Shown: positions 36,939 through 46,978 of the stretch, in pieces
Layout: the number at the start of each line of letters is the position of its first letter
Position numbering within the stretch: position 1 is the stretch's first letter
IMG/VR virus record: IMGVR_UViG_3300001450_000001
Location: 1-54,607 of that record
Length of the DNA stretch: 54,607 nucleotides
Origin: a virus
Reading direction: 5' to 3' (one strand)
Notes under the pieces: generated by a model
The model's database searches: none
Told to the model about the DNA's origin: nothing
Seen by the model: the letters and a program-made list of their open reading frames with translations, nothing else
Program-made: the position numbers and the translations under genes

Positions 36939-38375
36939 ATGAGAAGAATAGAGAAACCAGAAGACAAACCAAAAGCAACTGGAAGGTGGGTACTCACATC
37001 AACAGATGAGAATAAGTTAGCTTCTGCAATTGCAGACATTGAGAAAAATGAGAAGCTAGTAAAAAGTCTTAATGTTAAAGGTAAAAGTGTAAGAGATGCA
37101 GCACAAGAGGCAATTGAAACTGAAATCTCAGATATGCCACAATTTACTAACCAGGCTGGATTTGGAAATATACCTTCAATATTTGAAGATGAATCTGATG
37201 CATTATATAAATTTGACAATCAAGGAAGATTCTTAATTGACAAAGAGGCTGATGGATATCCAATTATAGAAATACCACCTAATAATATTCAGTTTGAATC
37301 GCAAACATTTAGAGATAAAATAGACTGCGAGATAACAGATGAGTTACTAGCAGCTAATCCTTTACCAAATGCTGCACCAATACAAATAAAATTAGGTGCA
37401 AGAAACTTTAGAGATGTCACAGATCAATCTGGCCAGAAGGTGCCTGACTCCAATTGGTGGGTATTTCCAGACTCTCCATCTCCAGAATCAGAAAATTTAA
37501 CAGACTATGTATATCAATTCTCAGAAGACAGCCATGCACTATTCTTCATCTTTGATGCAGTAAACTATATTGACTTAGACACAAAGAAGGGAATAGATAA
37601 AGGTTTAAAGTATAAGTTCTATCATGATGGTGAAGTTATAAAGGAAGGGCTCTATGGTGGCAATGAATATATTCAATTATTTAATGTAGGTGAAAAAGAC
37701 AATACAATACAAACTATAACTGCAGAAGTATATAATGACTTTGGAAGTGCTACAATAAGTAGAAAGTTTCAAGTAAGTAATAAATATGGTTCATATAGGC
37801 AGCAAAACCAGACATATTGGGCTTGGGATGACTTAATGACTAGGCCAAAATCAAGGCATGGAGGTTTATTTGCAGTAGATAAATCAAAGACAAATAGTAC
37901 TGGTTTGAATTCTGGATATTGGGCACACCACAGATTTATGTTGCACTTTACATGTGAAGATTATGAAACAATACCAGAATACTATAAGGATAATTGGAAG
38001 ATTGAGGTAGATCTTTTTGCTTCCAAATTTGGGCAAACAACAAAGAACAAAAATGCAAAATTTGGATTTAAGAGAGACTCGGAAGGGCAAACCTATAGGC
38101 CTAGAAAAACAGTATATACAATAAGAGAGCTACACGAAAGAGATTTTTTTAGTTGGGCAAAAGTTGACTTTCAACCAACACTTGAGCTATCAAAGTTAGG
38201 AAGACTTTCTGCAGGAATACAAACTCCAAATTACACAACTGGCCCAAAAGCTTTTAGGATAGAAAATAAAAAAACAATACGAAAGGTTCACATTAGATTT
38301 AAGGTCTATGAAAATGAAATTGAGTATATATATGATGGAAATAATTTTGATGACTACAAGGAGATAAGTTTATGA
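36939..38375 (+). CDS. Baseplate or fibre-associated structural protein
   Basis: 478 residues. The N terminus is charged and helical; the rest is strand-rich with repeated aromatic segments (Y-Q-F-S-E-D-S-H-A-L-F-F-I-F-D-A-V, G-S-Y-R-Q-Q-N-Q-T-Y-W-A-W). It overlaps the next gene by 4 bases. By position it could correspond to a gp7/gp8-type wedge component, but the sequence does not show this clearly. Confidence 0.55.
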   Translation: MRRIEKPEDKPKATGRWVLTSTDENKLASAIADIEKNEKLVKSLNVKGKSVRDAAQEAIETEISDMPQFTNQAGFGNIPSIFEDESDALYKFDNQGRFLIDKEADGYPIIEIPPNNIQFESQTFRDKIDCEITDELLAANPLPNAAPIQIKLGARNFRDVTDQSGQKVPDSNWWVFPDSPSPESENLTDYVYQFSEDSHALFFIFDAVNYIDLDTKKGIDKGLKYKFYHDGEVIKEGLYGGNEYIQLFNVGEKDNTIQTITAEVYNDFGSATISRKFQVSNKYGSYRQQNQTYWAWDDLMTRPKSRHGGLFAVDKSKTNSTGLNSGYWAHHRFMLHFTCEDYETIPEYYKDNWKIEVDLFASKFGQTTKNKNAKFGFKRDSEGQTYRPRKTVYTIRELHERDFFSWAKVDFQPTLELSKLGRLSAGIQTPNYTTGPKAFRIENKKTIRKVHIRFKVYENEIEYIYDGNNFDDYKEISL

Positions 38376-41300
38376 AGCTATTCTTAGATAACGGTCAGAA
38401 AGACCCAAAGTATACAATAGGTGAGAGAATAATATCTTTGCCACATCAGGTATGGCATCGAACGTTGTCTAGATTCACAGATGAGTCACTTATACTAGGC
38501 CCAAATACAGAAGACTTCTTTATATTAAAGTTCTATCAAGATAATGAAATACAATTTATATATACAGGAGACTCAGAAGAGCAATACACTTCGTTCTCAG
38601 AAAACAAATTTAAGATTGACCTTTATGGCTTAGTTGCAGATGAATTTCAGATAACTCATGGTGAGTTTATGTTAATAGGTAATTTCTATCAAAGAATATT
38701 TAACACTGATGCAACATTTATAGTACCAGAAATTTCTGCAGACAGAAGAGAGATAAGGGTTGAGCTAGCATATACTGATGATGAAGCCTCTGTTGGTAAA
38801 TTTAGACAGTGGTCTGATGCAGGTGAAGCTTCTCAAGGAGATATAATACAACAAACTGCAGTTGCATGGTTTAATGCAACATATGAATGTATGGTTGTTT
38901 CTTGGGCAAGAGATAAATACGGAAAGTCAAACTCTACAATATTAAGATTAGCACAACCATTACCAGATGAAATTAATGAAGGTGATATACTAAATCTATA
39001 CCACCAAAAGCTACTACCTTTTACAACAACAATAAATGTACAGCTACAAGATGAACAAGAAGAGGAACACAATAGGCTTAGACAACCTGCATTTAGATAT
39101 AGCTATAATGAGCTACCTCAAGCAGGAACAGTAGAATATAGAAGTCAAGATCAGCTGCTTAATGCAACCGGTAGTGTTACTCAAAGTATAAAAAATCTTG
39201 TATTAAGTTCTAGTAATATTAATTCAACGCTTAATGTAGACTATAGAGATTATAATAACTTTGTATGCTTTAGTTCTGCAACTGAGAGATTAAATAACTT
39301 TAAGTTAAAAGTTAAGCAAATAGAATATTATAATAGCCAAGTAGATTTTGTAACTTCACAGCTTGATGGCTTATTACATGGAGGTGCAACAGGTTCTGTA
39401 GAGTTCTTAGAGAATAAAGCAATATATGAGTCAAAGCTAAATGATATAAAGGTAAGTTTTGATGGCTATGAAAAGTATCTATATTACTCATCACACTCTG
39501 CAGGTGAGGACAGAAACAGACTAGATATAGAAGACTTTAAGACAGATATAAACTATGTATCATATTATAACTCAACTTGGCCTAAAACAAATTCATCTAA
39601 ACCCTACACATTGGCTTCTGCAGAAAGCGTAGAAGCAACAGACTGGTTTACAAGACAGTTGGCAACTGCAAGCTATCATGATACAAATAATCCTCACACA
39701 CTTAAGGAGCAAGTGCCAGACCATATTAAGCTTGATAGTAGTAATTCTGACTATCTATTATTTGTAGATATGATAGGACACCACTTTGATTCAATATATA
39801 CATATATAAAGCATATTGCAAAAATAAATAATAGAGACGAAAGCCTTTATGAAGGTATATCTAAAGACCTAATCTATGAAGCAGCTAAGAGTATGGGCTG
39901 GACATTACAACCTGGTTTTGATCTTGCCGAACTTTGGGATTATGTAAATGGAACAGATGCAAGTGGTAGCTATGTACCTGGAAATGAAGTTGAATCATAT
40001 TATGATGACTTATTATTAAGGGTAGGATATGAAAATAAAGACGGAAACTTCACACTTGCAGATACAAGTAAGTATAATAGAACATATGTTGCAAGAACAA
40101 TTGATGGCTCAGGTGATACAGTATATAACCAAGAAGCAATTGAAAACTTTAGCACAGAAGTTGGTGCATTTGGGAATGCAGGTGTCTATTCAACACCAAG
40201 TGGGTCTATGTCAACATATGCTGCAGGAGAAAGTGACTGGATAAATTCAGGTAGCTTTTCAGTATCGTTTTGGGCAAAATTTGACTCAACAGCATGGACT
40301 TTTGAGAGTAGTAGACTGTATACAATATTGGATGCAAGATCATATGGTGATAATGATGAGGACGGTGTTGTAGAACAAGGCCCTGGATTCGGCATCTTTA
40401 ATAGTCTGAGTTCAGGAATAGGGGTATTATTTGCTGACAAGAACGGAGGTCTATCTGCCACCAATGTAACTATAACAAATAGCGAGGCAACAGGTTCACT
40501 TACCCACTACGTAATGAATGTTGATAGAAATGAAGTTGTTGACTTCTTTGTTAATGGGCAGCATAGGTTAAAAGACACAAGTGCTCAAACTGGACTAGAT
40601 GCAAGTTATAATTTCCCATCCTCATCAGTTTCATATGGAACACAACATGGCCAAACATTTGAAAGACAAGGTATATCTATAGGTGGTAAATCAGAGACTA
40701 CCCCATTCTCAGATGACAACATGTTCACAGGAAGTTTGGATGATGTAAGAGTATATGGTAGGTTAATGACAACACAGTCAGTTCAAGACTTATATACACA
40801 ACCAGAAAGATATAGAGGCTCAGTCTCATATATACCAGGAAAAGAAACTCCAAGCTTTGAAGATGTCGATAAGCAGATCTGGAAAAGAATTCTAAATAAT
40901 CTACCTCAACTGCTAAAAAGTAAAGGTACAAAAAGAAGTATAAATACATTCTTATCTTGCTATGGCATACCTAAAACTCTTATGAATGTTCAGGAGTTTG
41001 GAGGAAGTGCACCAATTGATGGAGCTGACTTTCAAGAAATAACTAAGCATAATTATGGTATACATATAAGTGAAAGTGCATGTATAGGCTTAGGTAGATC
41101 ATCACACAATTCATCAAATATTAATGGTCTTGATGTCAACGCTTTTCCTCAAACTATCCAACTAAGATTTAAGTCATATAGTCAGTCTTCACAACTAACT
41201 CCACAATCACTAATACTAGGCTCAAATAGATGGGGAATACTTCTACAACCTATAGGCGGTGGGACTGGAAGTGTTGGTGCGGTTAAGTTTTATATAGGAG

Positions 41301-43060
41301 AAACAGATTCAGACCCTATTGTTTCTGCTTCAATAGAACTACCTATATTTGATGGCGACTGGTGGAATTTACAGCTATCAACAGATGTACCATTAGTATC
41401 AAGTGGTGTAAATGTAGTTTATACACTAAGGTGTGCTAAGTCTGGCGATCATGAGGACAACCAGATAACACATAGTGGAACTGCACAATTAACAGTAAAT
41501 GGTTCTGGTGGAGGACTTGCTGCAGATTATAATGACCAGTTTAAGACTGTACTAAGTAATACCCAATATAAGCTAGGATATTCCTCGCTATTCCTTCCAT
41601 CATACACCAGTAATTGGGCCCAACACTTTACAACTGGTAGCGGTTGGAGCTATAGTACAGATGCTCCGGATATGAACTTTTCAGGTTCATTACAAGAATA
41701 TAGAGAATATGCAGAAGAAATAAGCGAAGAAACATTCCATAAGCATACTATGGCACCAACAGCATACTTTGGTAATCATTATACAAGTTCATATGATACA
41801 CTAGTAAGAAGGTTTACGCTAGGATCTGATGGTGTTGTATATAATCATAATGAAATAGAAGGCGAGATACATGTTAGCTCAAGTCATCCAAATCAAAGTC
41901 AACCTTCAAGTTATTTTTATAATGGCACCACAGTAAAAGATTGGGCACTATTTCAGAATTTTAGAAATGAAACAGATACAGATGGAAATTATAAAGAGCA
42001 AATAGAAGAACACTATATATCTGTACCTAACTCTATAGGTAATAAAAGAAGTGATAGAAAGATAAGAAACTTAGAAACATATAGTGATGGATTCTTATCT
42101 CCAAATAAGACTCATGATAGTAGCTCACTAGACTTTATAGGAAAAGACTCAAATATAGTTCAGGTTGCACTATCACCAACAGATAATACAGACTTAGATA
42201 TAGCATATCAATTTGGTGAAAATAGAGTTGATGACTTTGTAGGTGACCCAAGGGATAGATATAAAACTCACTATCCACAGCTTAAAGAGTTAAGAGATGA
42301 ATACTTTAAGAAATATTCTAAAGCAGGCAATCCGTTTGAATTTGCAAAAATTCTAAACTATTTTAATAAAGGGTTCTTTAGACAGCTTGAAAACTTATTA
42401 CCTGCAAGAGCAGTAAAGAGGGTAGGTCTAATTATAAAGCCTCACTCTCTAGAAAGGTCAAAGGTTCAAGGTCAACCAAGTGTATTATATGATGCTACAA
42501 GTCCTTCATTACAAAGTTTTGACTCATCAGGAGTAAGGCAAAGAGATGAATACAGAGAAAACTTTACATTTGAAGGTGTAGTAACTGATATGACTGCTAG
42601 CTTTATAAATGCAATAGGCACAGATAAGTTGTTTGACCCTGCTCTTTCAAGAGATGGAGACTACTCTAATGCAGATACATATGTTGCATTAGTAGATATG
42701 TCGGGTGAAGGTATGTATTCAAATGGGTTGTGGGTATCACAATCATCATGGCAGCTAGGTACAACATCAAGTCTGGAAAACTTTACTTGGATGGATTCAA
42801 GGGCAATTACTGCTGGTCATGGAGTTAGAGACTTCGCACCAACAGAAAGCAGTCTAAGGCATAGGCTGCCAAGATTTGAAAAACTAAATCAAGGTTTACA
42901 AAACTTATACTATCTAGGTAGTAAACAAAGAGCTGACGGATTCAACACAAATACAGATGATACTGTTGATGGTGGACCTTTGGTGTCATTTATATTAATT
43001 AAAACAAACCAGCTTATTGTTAGGGAAAATACAAGAGGTGGAAAATTAAACGTAACATAG
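38372..43060 (+). CDS. Large tail/fibre protein with LamG-like domain
   Basis: 1562 residues. A laminin-G/concanavalin-like domain is visible near residues 620-810: S-F-S-V-S-F-W-A-K-F-D, H-Y-V-M-N-V-D-R-N-E, F-T-G-S-L-D-D-V-R-V-Y-G-R. It is followed by L-L-K-S-K-G-T-K-R-S-I-N-T-F and C-Y-G-I-P, a block seen (from memory) in large T4-like marine baseplate/fibre proteins. A second lectin-like stretch and a helical segment lie in the C-terminal half. The domains suggest glycan binding at the host surface. It probably attaches to the baseplate. Confidence 0.7.
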   Translation: MKLFLDNGQKDPKYTIGERIISLPHQVWHRTLSRFTDESLILGPNTEDFFILKFYQDNEIQFIYTGDSEEQYTSFSENKFKIDLYGLVADEFQITHGEFMLIGNFYQRIFNTDATFIVPEISADRREIRVELAYTDDEASVGKFRQWSDAGEASQGDIIQQTAVAWFNATYECMVVSWARDKYGKSNSTILRLAQPLPDEINEGDILNLYHQKLLPFTTTINVQLQDEQEEEHNRLRQPAFRYSYNELPQAGTVEYRSQDQLLNATGSVTQSIKNLVLSSSNINSTLNVDYRDYNNFVCFSSATERLNNFKLKVKQIEYYNSQVDFVTSQLDGLLHGGATGSVEFLENKAIYESKLNDIKVSFDGYEKYLYYSSHSAGEDRNRLDIEDFKTDINYVSYYNSTWPKTNSSKPYTLASAESVEATDWFTRQLATASYHDTNNPHTLKEQVPDHIKLDSSNSDYLLFVDMIGHHFDSIYTYIKHIAKINNRDESLYEGISKDLIYEAAKSMGWTLQPGFDLAELWDYVNGTDASGSYVPGNEVESYYDDLLLRVGYENKDGNFTLADTSKYNRTYVARTIDGSGDTVYNQEAIENFSTEVGAFGNAGVYSTPSGSMSTYAAGESDWINSGSFSVSFWAKFDSTAWTFESSRLYTILDARSYGDNDEDGVVEQGPGFGIFNSLSSGIGVLFADKNGGLSATNVTITNSEATGSLTHYVMNVDRNEVVDFFVNGQHRLKDTSAQTGLDASYNFPSSSVSYGTQHGQTFERQGISIGGKSETTPFSDDNMFTGSLDDVRVYGRLMTTQSVQDLYTQPERYRGSVSYIPGKETPSFEDVDKQIWKRILNNLPQLLKSKGTKRSINTFLSCYGIPKTLMNVQEFGGSAPIDGADFQEITKHNYGIHISESACIGLGRSSHNSSNINGLDVNAFPQTIQLRFKSYSQSSQLTPQSLILGSNRWGILLQPIGGGTGSVGAVKFYIGETDSDPIVSASIELPIFDGDWWNLQLSTDVPLVSSGVNVVYTLRCAKSGDHEDNQITHSGTAQLTVNGSGGGLAADYNDQFKTVLSNTQYKLGYSSLFLPSYTSNWAQHFTTGSGWSYSTDAPDMNFSGSLQEYREYAEEISEETFHKHTMAPTAYFGNHYTSSYDTLVRRFTLGSDGVVYNHNEIEGEIHVSSSHPNQSQPSSYFYNGTTVKDWALFQNFRNETDTDGNYKEQIEEHYISVPNSIGNKRSDRKIRNLETYSDGFLSPNKTHDSSSLDFIGKDSNIVQVALSPTDNTDLDIAYQFGENRVDDFVGDPRDRYKTHYPQLKELRDEYFKKYSKAGNPFEFAKILNYFNKGFFRQLENLLPARAVKRVGLIIKPHSLERSKVQGQPSVLYDATSPSLQSFDSSGVRQRDEYRENFTFEGVVTDMTASFINAIGTDKLFDPALSRDGDYSNADTYVALVDMSGEGMYSNGLWVSQSSWQLGTTSSLENFTWMDSRAITAGHGVRDFAPTESSLRHRLPRFEKLNQGLQNLYYLGSKQRADGFNTNTDDTVDGGPLVSFILIKTNQLIVRENTRGGKLNVT

Positions 43061-43087
43061 TAATACGTAACAAAAAATATACTAAAA

Positions 43088-43100
43088 GATATTTATATTA
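43088..43100 (+). promoter_or_regulatory. Family B promoter-like box
   Basis: GATATTTATATTA, identical to 12030-12042, lying 27 bases before the ATG at 43128, with CGGGAG as ribosome site. Confidence 0.55.
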
Positions 43101-43127
43101 AATACAATACAACTCGGGAGAAACAAT

Positions 43128-43766
43128 ATGGGATATTTAGATAATACAAGTTTAACAGTAGATGCAATTCTTACAAAGAAGGGCAGAGAGCTGTTGGCTA
43201 AAGGTGAGCTAGAAATTACAAAATTTGCATTAGCAGATGATGAAATAGACTACAGGCTCTGGGACACAGGACATGATCAAGGATCAGATAAGTATGGTGA
43301 GGCAATAGAGTCTCTACCAATGCTAGAGGCTTTCCCATTAGAAACTCAAATGATGAAATACAAGCTTATCTCTTTGGGTAAAAATACATTAAGACTTCCA
43401 GTATTAGAAACTGGATTATCTTCAATAACACTACAAAGACCTGGAAGTAGACAAGTAATTACACCAACTACTGCAAATATATCAAATGGTAATTCTGTAT
43501 TAGGCTACACCGCAACACTTGGAAATAGTGACTATGCAATACTAAGGGTGGCACAAGGTGGTTCAATAGGATCTGCTACTACATCTGATGTATTAGGTGA
43601 TGATGCTAAGTCTCTTTCTGTTACTGGTCTAAGGTTTGAGTTGGTAGCAAAACAATTAACAGTAGATAGTACAACAACAATAACAATAACTGCAAATGAA
43701 ACAGGTGGTAGTGTAGACATTCCAGTGACAATTAAAAAGGATGCATCACTAGATATATTAGCATAA
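43128..43766 (+). CDS. Virion structural protein with Ig-like C terminus
   Basis: 212 residues. The N terminus M-G-Y-L-D-N-T-S-L-T-V-D-A-I-L-T-K-K-G-R and F-A-L-A-D-D-E-I-D-Y belong to a structural family that recurs, from memory, in T4-like marine phages. The C-terminal 80 residues have strands ending T-I-T-A-N-E-T-G-G-S-V-D-I-P-V-T-I, like a bacterial Ig-type domain. It is likely a tail or fibre connector. Confidence 0.65.
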   Translation: MGYLDNTSLTVDAILTKKGRELLAKGELEITKFALADDEIDYRLWDTGHDQGSDKYGEAIESLPMLEAFPLETQMMKYKLISLGKNTLRLPVLETGLSSITLQRPGSRQVITPTTANISNGNSVLGYTATLGNSDYAILRVAQGGSIGSATTSDVLGDDAKSLSVTGLRFELVAKQLTVDSTTTITITANETGGSVDIPVTIKKDASLDILA

Positions 43767-43778
43767 CGGGATAATTAA

Positions 43779-44876
43779 ATGGCAAGAAGAATATCAAAAT
43801 TAAATAGAAGAGCTATCCAACAACAAAAGGTAGTTAAAAGAAGACAACAGATTCAAGCTAAGGTCTTTCAAGACTTTGAGTCTGAAGATGTCATTGAATC
43901 AAATACTAAAATAGCAGTAACTGACGGAATGTGGACTGCTGGAACAACAGGCTCATTAAAGGCTGCAGCTTTCTTCACATCTTCTGCAACTCATAATAAC
44001 TATTATGTTCAAAGCTTCTCCGATTCTGCTAGGACACAACCAGAATTTACTGTTGCATACGGAAATTATTTTGGAAGTAGTTCTGCTTCTGGTTCTGGTG
44101 CATCACAAGGTATGACACCTTCAAAAGCAATATACACACAGTATGCAAATATATTACTTGATGCTACTGATGATATATTTACTGTTAATGGTACTGATGA
44201 CCATGAGTTTTTTGCAATAACAATTGACAGAAGAAACTATAAGGAACAAATGAATCCAGGAAACTGGGCCTTGACTTTATCATCTGGGTCTCACGTTCTT
44301 ACATTATGTGATGATAGCAAATCAAACTCACCACTTACAAAAGGTGGAAAGTCTGTCTATAATATAGTTAGTGGCTCTGATACTTCTATATCTGATTCAA
44401 CTCATATATATGGTCTGTTTTACCCTGAAGCTGCTACAATGATTCTCTCAAAGAGATTAATATCACCAACTACAACAGCCGCAACCAATGTATATACTGG
44501 AGGCACATTCCCTGCATTTACATTACATCAATATACATCATCAGCAAATACAGATTTATTACACCATCATTCAATATGGAGAAATATAAATACTGGTTCT
44601 TCATTTGTTGCAAGGAGTCAAGAGGATATTACATCTGCACACTATTTCTGCAGAATTAAAAATGGTGACTACAACTTTAGTACAAACCCAACATTTACAT
44701 TGCCAGACTCAGGTCAAATAAGACATGCAACTATGGTAAGAGATCCACAAGTATATGTGACAACTGTAGGTATGTTTAATGATGAAAATGAATTGGTAGC
44801 TACTGCAAAGTTAAGCAAACCATTATTAAAAAACTTTACTAGAGAGGCATTAATTAAGGTTAAGCTAGAATACTAA
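43779..44876 (+). CDS. Tail structural protein, paralog 1
   Basis: 365 residues. Basic N terminus (A-R-R-I-S-K-L-N-R-R-A), strand-rich body, and a C-terminal block H-Y-F-C-R-I-K-N-G-D-Y-N-F-S-T-N-P-T and Y-V-T-T-V-G-M-F-N-D-E-N-E-L-V-A-T-A-K-L. The same block ends the next protein, so the two are paralogous at least in this module. Likely fibre or baseplate-attached subunit. Confidence 0.65.
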   Translation: MARRISKLNRRAIQQQKVVKRRQQIQAKVFQDFESEDVIESNTKIAVTDGMWTAGTTGSLKAAAFFTSSATHNNYYVQSFSDSARTQPEFTVAYGNYFGSSSASGSGASQGMTPSKAIYTQYANILLDATDDIFTVNGTDDHEFFAITIDRRNYKEQMNPGNWALTLSSGSHVLTLCDDSKSNSPLTKGGKSVYNIVSGSDTSISDSTHIYGLFYPEAATMILSKRLISPTTTAATNVYTGGTFPAFTLHQYTSSANTDLLHHHSIWRNINTGSSFVARSQEDITSAHYFCRIKNGDYNFSTNPTFTLPDSGQIRHATMVRDPQVYVTTVGMFNDENELVATAKLSKPLLKNFTREALIKVKLEY

Positions 44877-44888
44877 AGGAGATAAGCA

Positions 44889-45854
44889 ATGTCAATTACT
44901 TATAAGGATTTACTTCCTGATGACATCTCCATACAAGACTTTAAATCACACAAAGAGTGGAATATTCATCACACAGATCTTACCACACTTGGATTCAAAT
45001 ACGGTAAGTATAAGAGACATAGTGGATATGGAGCATACTATAGTGCAAGCCAATTTTTCGGTGATGACGAAGGTATAGCTTCAATACAAAGTAGTACTGG
45101 TAGCACAACAACTGGACCATTATATGACAGACTAGTATACTCAAGTCTACTACATACGTTTTACAGAACAGGTTCAATAAGCCAGTCTTTTGTTGATGGT
45201 GTGTCTGAACATACAAGCCAGAATGCACATGAATACAATAGACTAAGAAACACAAATAGCTTCTATAACCCTGCTGCATCTTTTACAACAGGATCAATTT
45301 GGCAATTGCCTACAAATGTAATAGGTGAAGGTATAAAGCCTGGATCATTGGTAGTATCACACTCTGGTGGCATTGGCTTCAGCTTGATAGACGATGGCAA
45401 TGGAAATATTACTAACCCTGCCGGATTCCATAAAGGAAATATATTCTATGGCTCAGGAATTATAGTTATACAGGGAGCTGGGGCAGATCTTCTTTATTCA
45501 GAAATGGAGAATGAAAATGGTAATGCATTTGCTGGAACAAGGAATATATACTTTAAAAGTACTCTTTCAATGACTGAACATGAATACTATTGCACAATAC
45601 AGGATGGCGAATATAATCAATCAGTTAATCCAACAATATTAAGTGGCTCAAACAATGGAGTTGCTGCAGGAGCCGAAGGAACAGGTAGCTATATATTAAG
45701 AAGTGTTGTGACATCAAGTGCATTTTCTCCATATATAACTACTGTAGGTTTATATAATGATAGTGGAGATCTTTGTGCAACTGGTAAGCTTGCAAGACCA
45801 CTAAAAAATTCAAATGATTATGACATAAGTATTGTTGTAAGATTTGATGCTTAA
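44889..45854 (+). CDS. Tail structural protein, paralog 2
   Basis: 321 residues, ribosome site AAAGGAG. The C-terminal block H-E-Y-Y-C-T-I-Q-D-G-E-Y-N-Q-S-V-N-P-T and Y-I-T-T-V-G-L-Y-N-D-S-G-D-L-C-A-T-G-K-L aligns with that of the preceding protein. The N-terminal part (I-T-Y-K-D-L-L-P-D-D-I-S-I-Q-D-F-K) is distinct. The shared module probably mediates the same contact, with different N-terminal attachments. Confidence 0.65.
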   Translation: MSITYKDLLPDDISIQDFKSHKEWNIHHTDLTTLGFKYGKYKRHSGYGAYYSASQFFGDDEGIASIQSSTGSTTTGPLYDRLVYSSLLHTFYRTGSISQSFVDGVSEHTSQNAHEYNRLRNTNSFYNPAASFTTGSIWQLPTNVIGEGIKPGSLVVSHSGGIGFSLIDDGNGNITNPAGFHKGNIFYGSGIIVIQGAGADLLYSEMENENGNAFAGTRNIYFKSTLSMTEHEYYCTIQDGEYNQSVNPTILSGSNNGVAAGAEGTGSYILRSVVTSSAFSPYITTVGLYNDSGDLCATGKLARPLKNSNDYDISIVVRFDA

Positions 45855-45874
45855 AAAATAAAGGGAGTCACATT

Positions 45875-46540
45875 TTGACTAAAGCAAATATTGATAAAAA
45901 AGCACCAAAAGGTGCAGTAAGGTTTTCATTAAGTCTATCTGCAGAGCAAAAAGCAGCAAAGGCAGAGATATTAAAACACCCATTTAATTTTATTGTAGGT
46001 AAGGCAGGTAGTGGAAAAACTTTACTAGCTGTACAAGTTGCACTAGACCAATTTTTCAAGAGACAATGTAATAAGATAATAATTACAAGGCCAACTATTG
46101 CAACTGAAGACAATGGTTTTTTGCCTGGCTCAGAAAAAGAAAAGATGGAGCCGTGGCTTGTACCAATTAGATCAAACATGAGAAAGATCTATAATAAACC
46201 AGAAATTTTAGATAGGATGGAGCTAGCTGAACAAATTGAACTAGTATCCCTTGCACACTTTAGAGGTAGGACATTTGATAGATCAATTGTTATTGTTGAT
46301 GAGTTTCAAAACTTAACTAGAAGTCAATTGGCAATGGCAATTGGAAGGTTAGGAAAAGACTCAACAATGATATTTTGTGGAGACTCATATCAAATGGATC
46401 TAAAAGATAAAAACTACTCAGCCTATCATGACATGGCAAAATTAATTAATTCAAAATATGTATATAAAACAGTTCTAACAGATAATCATAGACATGCTGC
46501 AATAGATGACCTATTAGAACTATTAAATGGTTATCATTAA
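45875..46540 (+). CDS. phoH: PhoH-like ATPase
   Basis: 221 residues. The TTG start is supported by GGGAG 9 bases upstream and by the absence of an earlier ATG. Walker A is V-G42-K-A-G-S-G-K-T49, R-P-T-I-A-T-E-D-N-G-F-L-P-G follows, and Walker B is I-V-I-V-D-E-F-Q-N. The P-G-x-x-x-E-K pattern is typical of PhoH. Common in marine phages; the biochemical role is unsettled (RNA helicase/ATPase ideas). Located between tail and replication genes. Confidence 0.88.
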   Translation: MTKANIDKKAPKGAVRFSLSLSAEQKAAKAEILKHPFNFIVGKAGSGKTLLAVQVALDQFFKRQCNKIIITRPTIATEDNGFLPGSEKEKMEPWLVPIRSNMRKIYNKPEILDRMELAEQIELVSLAHFRGRTFDRSIVIVDEFQNLTRSQLAMAIGRLGKDSTMIFCGDSYQMDLKDKNYSAYHDMAKLINSKYVYKTVLTDNHRHAAIDDLLELLNGYH

Positions 46541-46542
46541 AT

Positions 46543-46941
46543 ATGGCAAGAAAATCAAACAAAAGAAAGATTGCAATCAAAAACGGTTATAAGAGTGGAT
46601 TTGAATATGACACAGCTCTACAGCTTGAAAGCAAAAAGATAAAATTTAAGTATGAATCTGAAAAGGTATCATTTACAGTACCTGAAAAGAAGAGAACATA
46701 CACCCCAGACTTCTTTTTACCAAATGGTGTAATAATAGAAACTAAAGGTAGATGGACACTAGAAGATAGAAAGAAGCATCTACTGATAAAAGATCAAAAC
46801 CCAAACTTAGATATAAGAATTGTGTTTCAAAATGAAAATCAAAAAATAAGAAAAGGTTCAAAAACTTCATACGCAGACTTCTGTACAAAGCATGAAATAC
46901 TTTTTGCTAGTAAAGAAATTCCTGAAGATTGGTTAAGATAA
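46543..46941 (+). CDS. T7 endonuclease I-like Holliday-junction resolvase
   Basis: 132 residues. The catalytic set of the family is present in order: G-F-E21, Y-T-P-D56-F-F-L-P-N-G, I-I-E66-T-K68-G-R-W. This mirrors T7 endonuclease I (E20, D55, E65, K67) with a one-residue shift. The remainder, D-R-K-K-H-L-L-I-K and D-I-R-I-V-F-Q-N, also fits. It would resolve branched DNA before packaging, a role filled in T4 by the unrelated gp49. It sits 2 bases after PhoH. Confidence 0.9.
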   Translation: MARKSNKRKIAIKNGYKSGFEYDTALQLESKKIKFKYESEKVSFTVPEKKRTYTPDFFLPNGVIIETKGRWTLEDRKKHLLIKDQNPNLDIRIVFQNENQKIRKGSKTSYADFCTKHEILFASKEIPEDWLR

Positions 46942-46944
46942 ATT

Positions 46945-46978
46945 TAAGTAATTCACAAAATTTTGTTATATTAACACT
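46945..46978 (+). promoter_or_regulatory. Promoter-like element with immediate start codon
   Basis: TTTAAGTAATTCACAAAATT followed by TTGTTATATTAACACT; the ATG of the primase gene follows at 46979. A TATATTA box so close to the start suggests a leaderless or very short-leader transcript. Confidence 0.4.

Noticed and set aside
40029-40244. 71-codon + strand ORF in the large fibre gene
   Set aside because: Shadow frame inside a continuous 1562-residue protein with a recognisable LamG-like domain.
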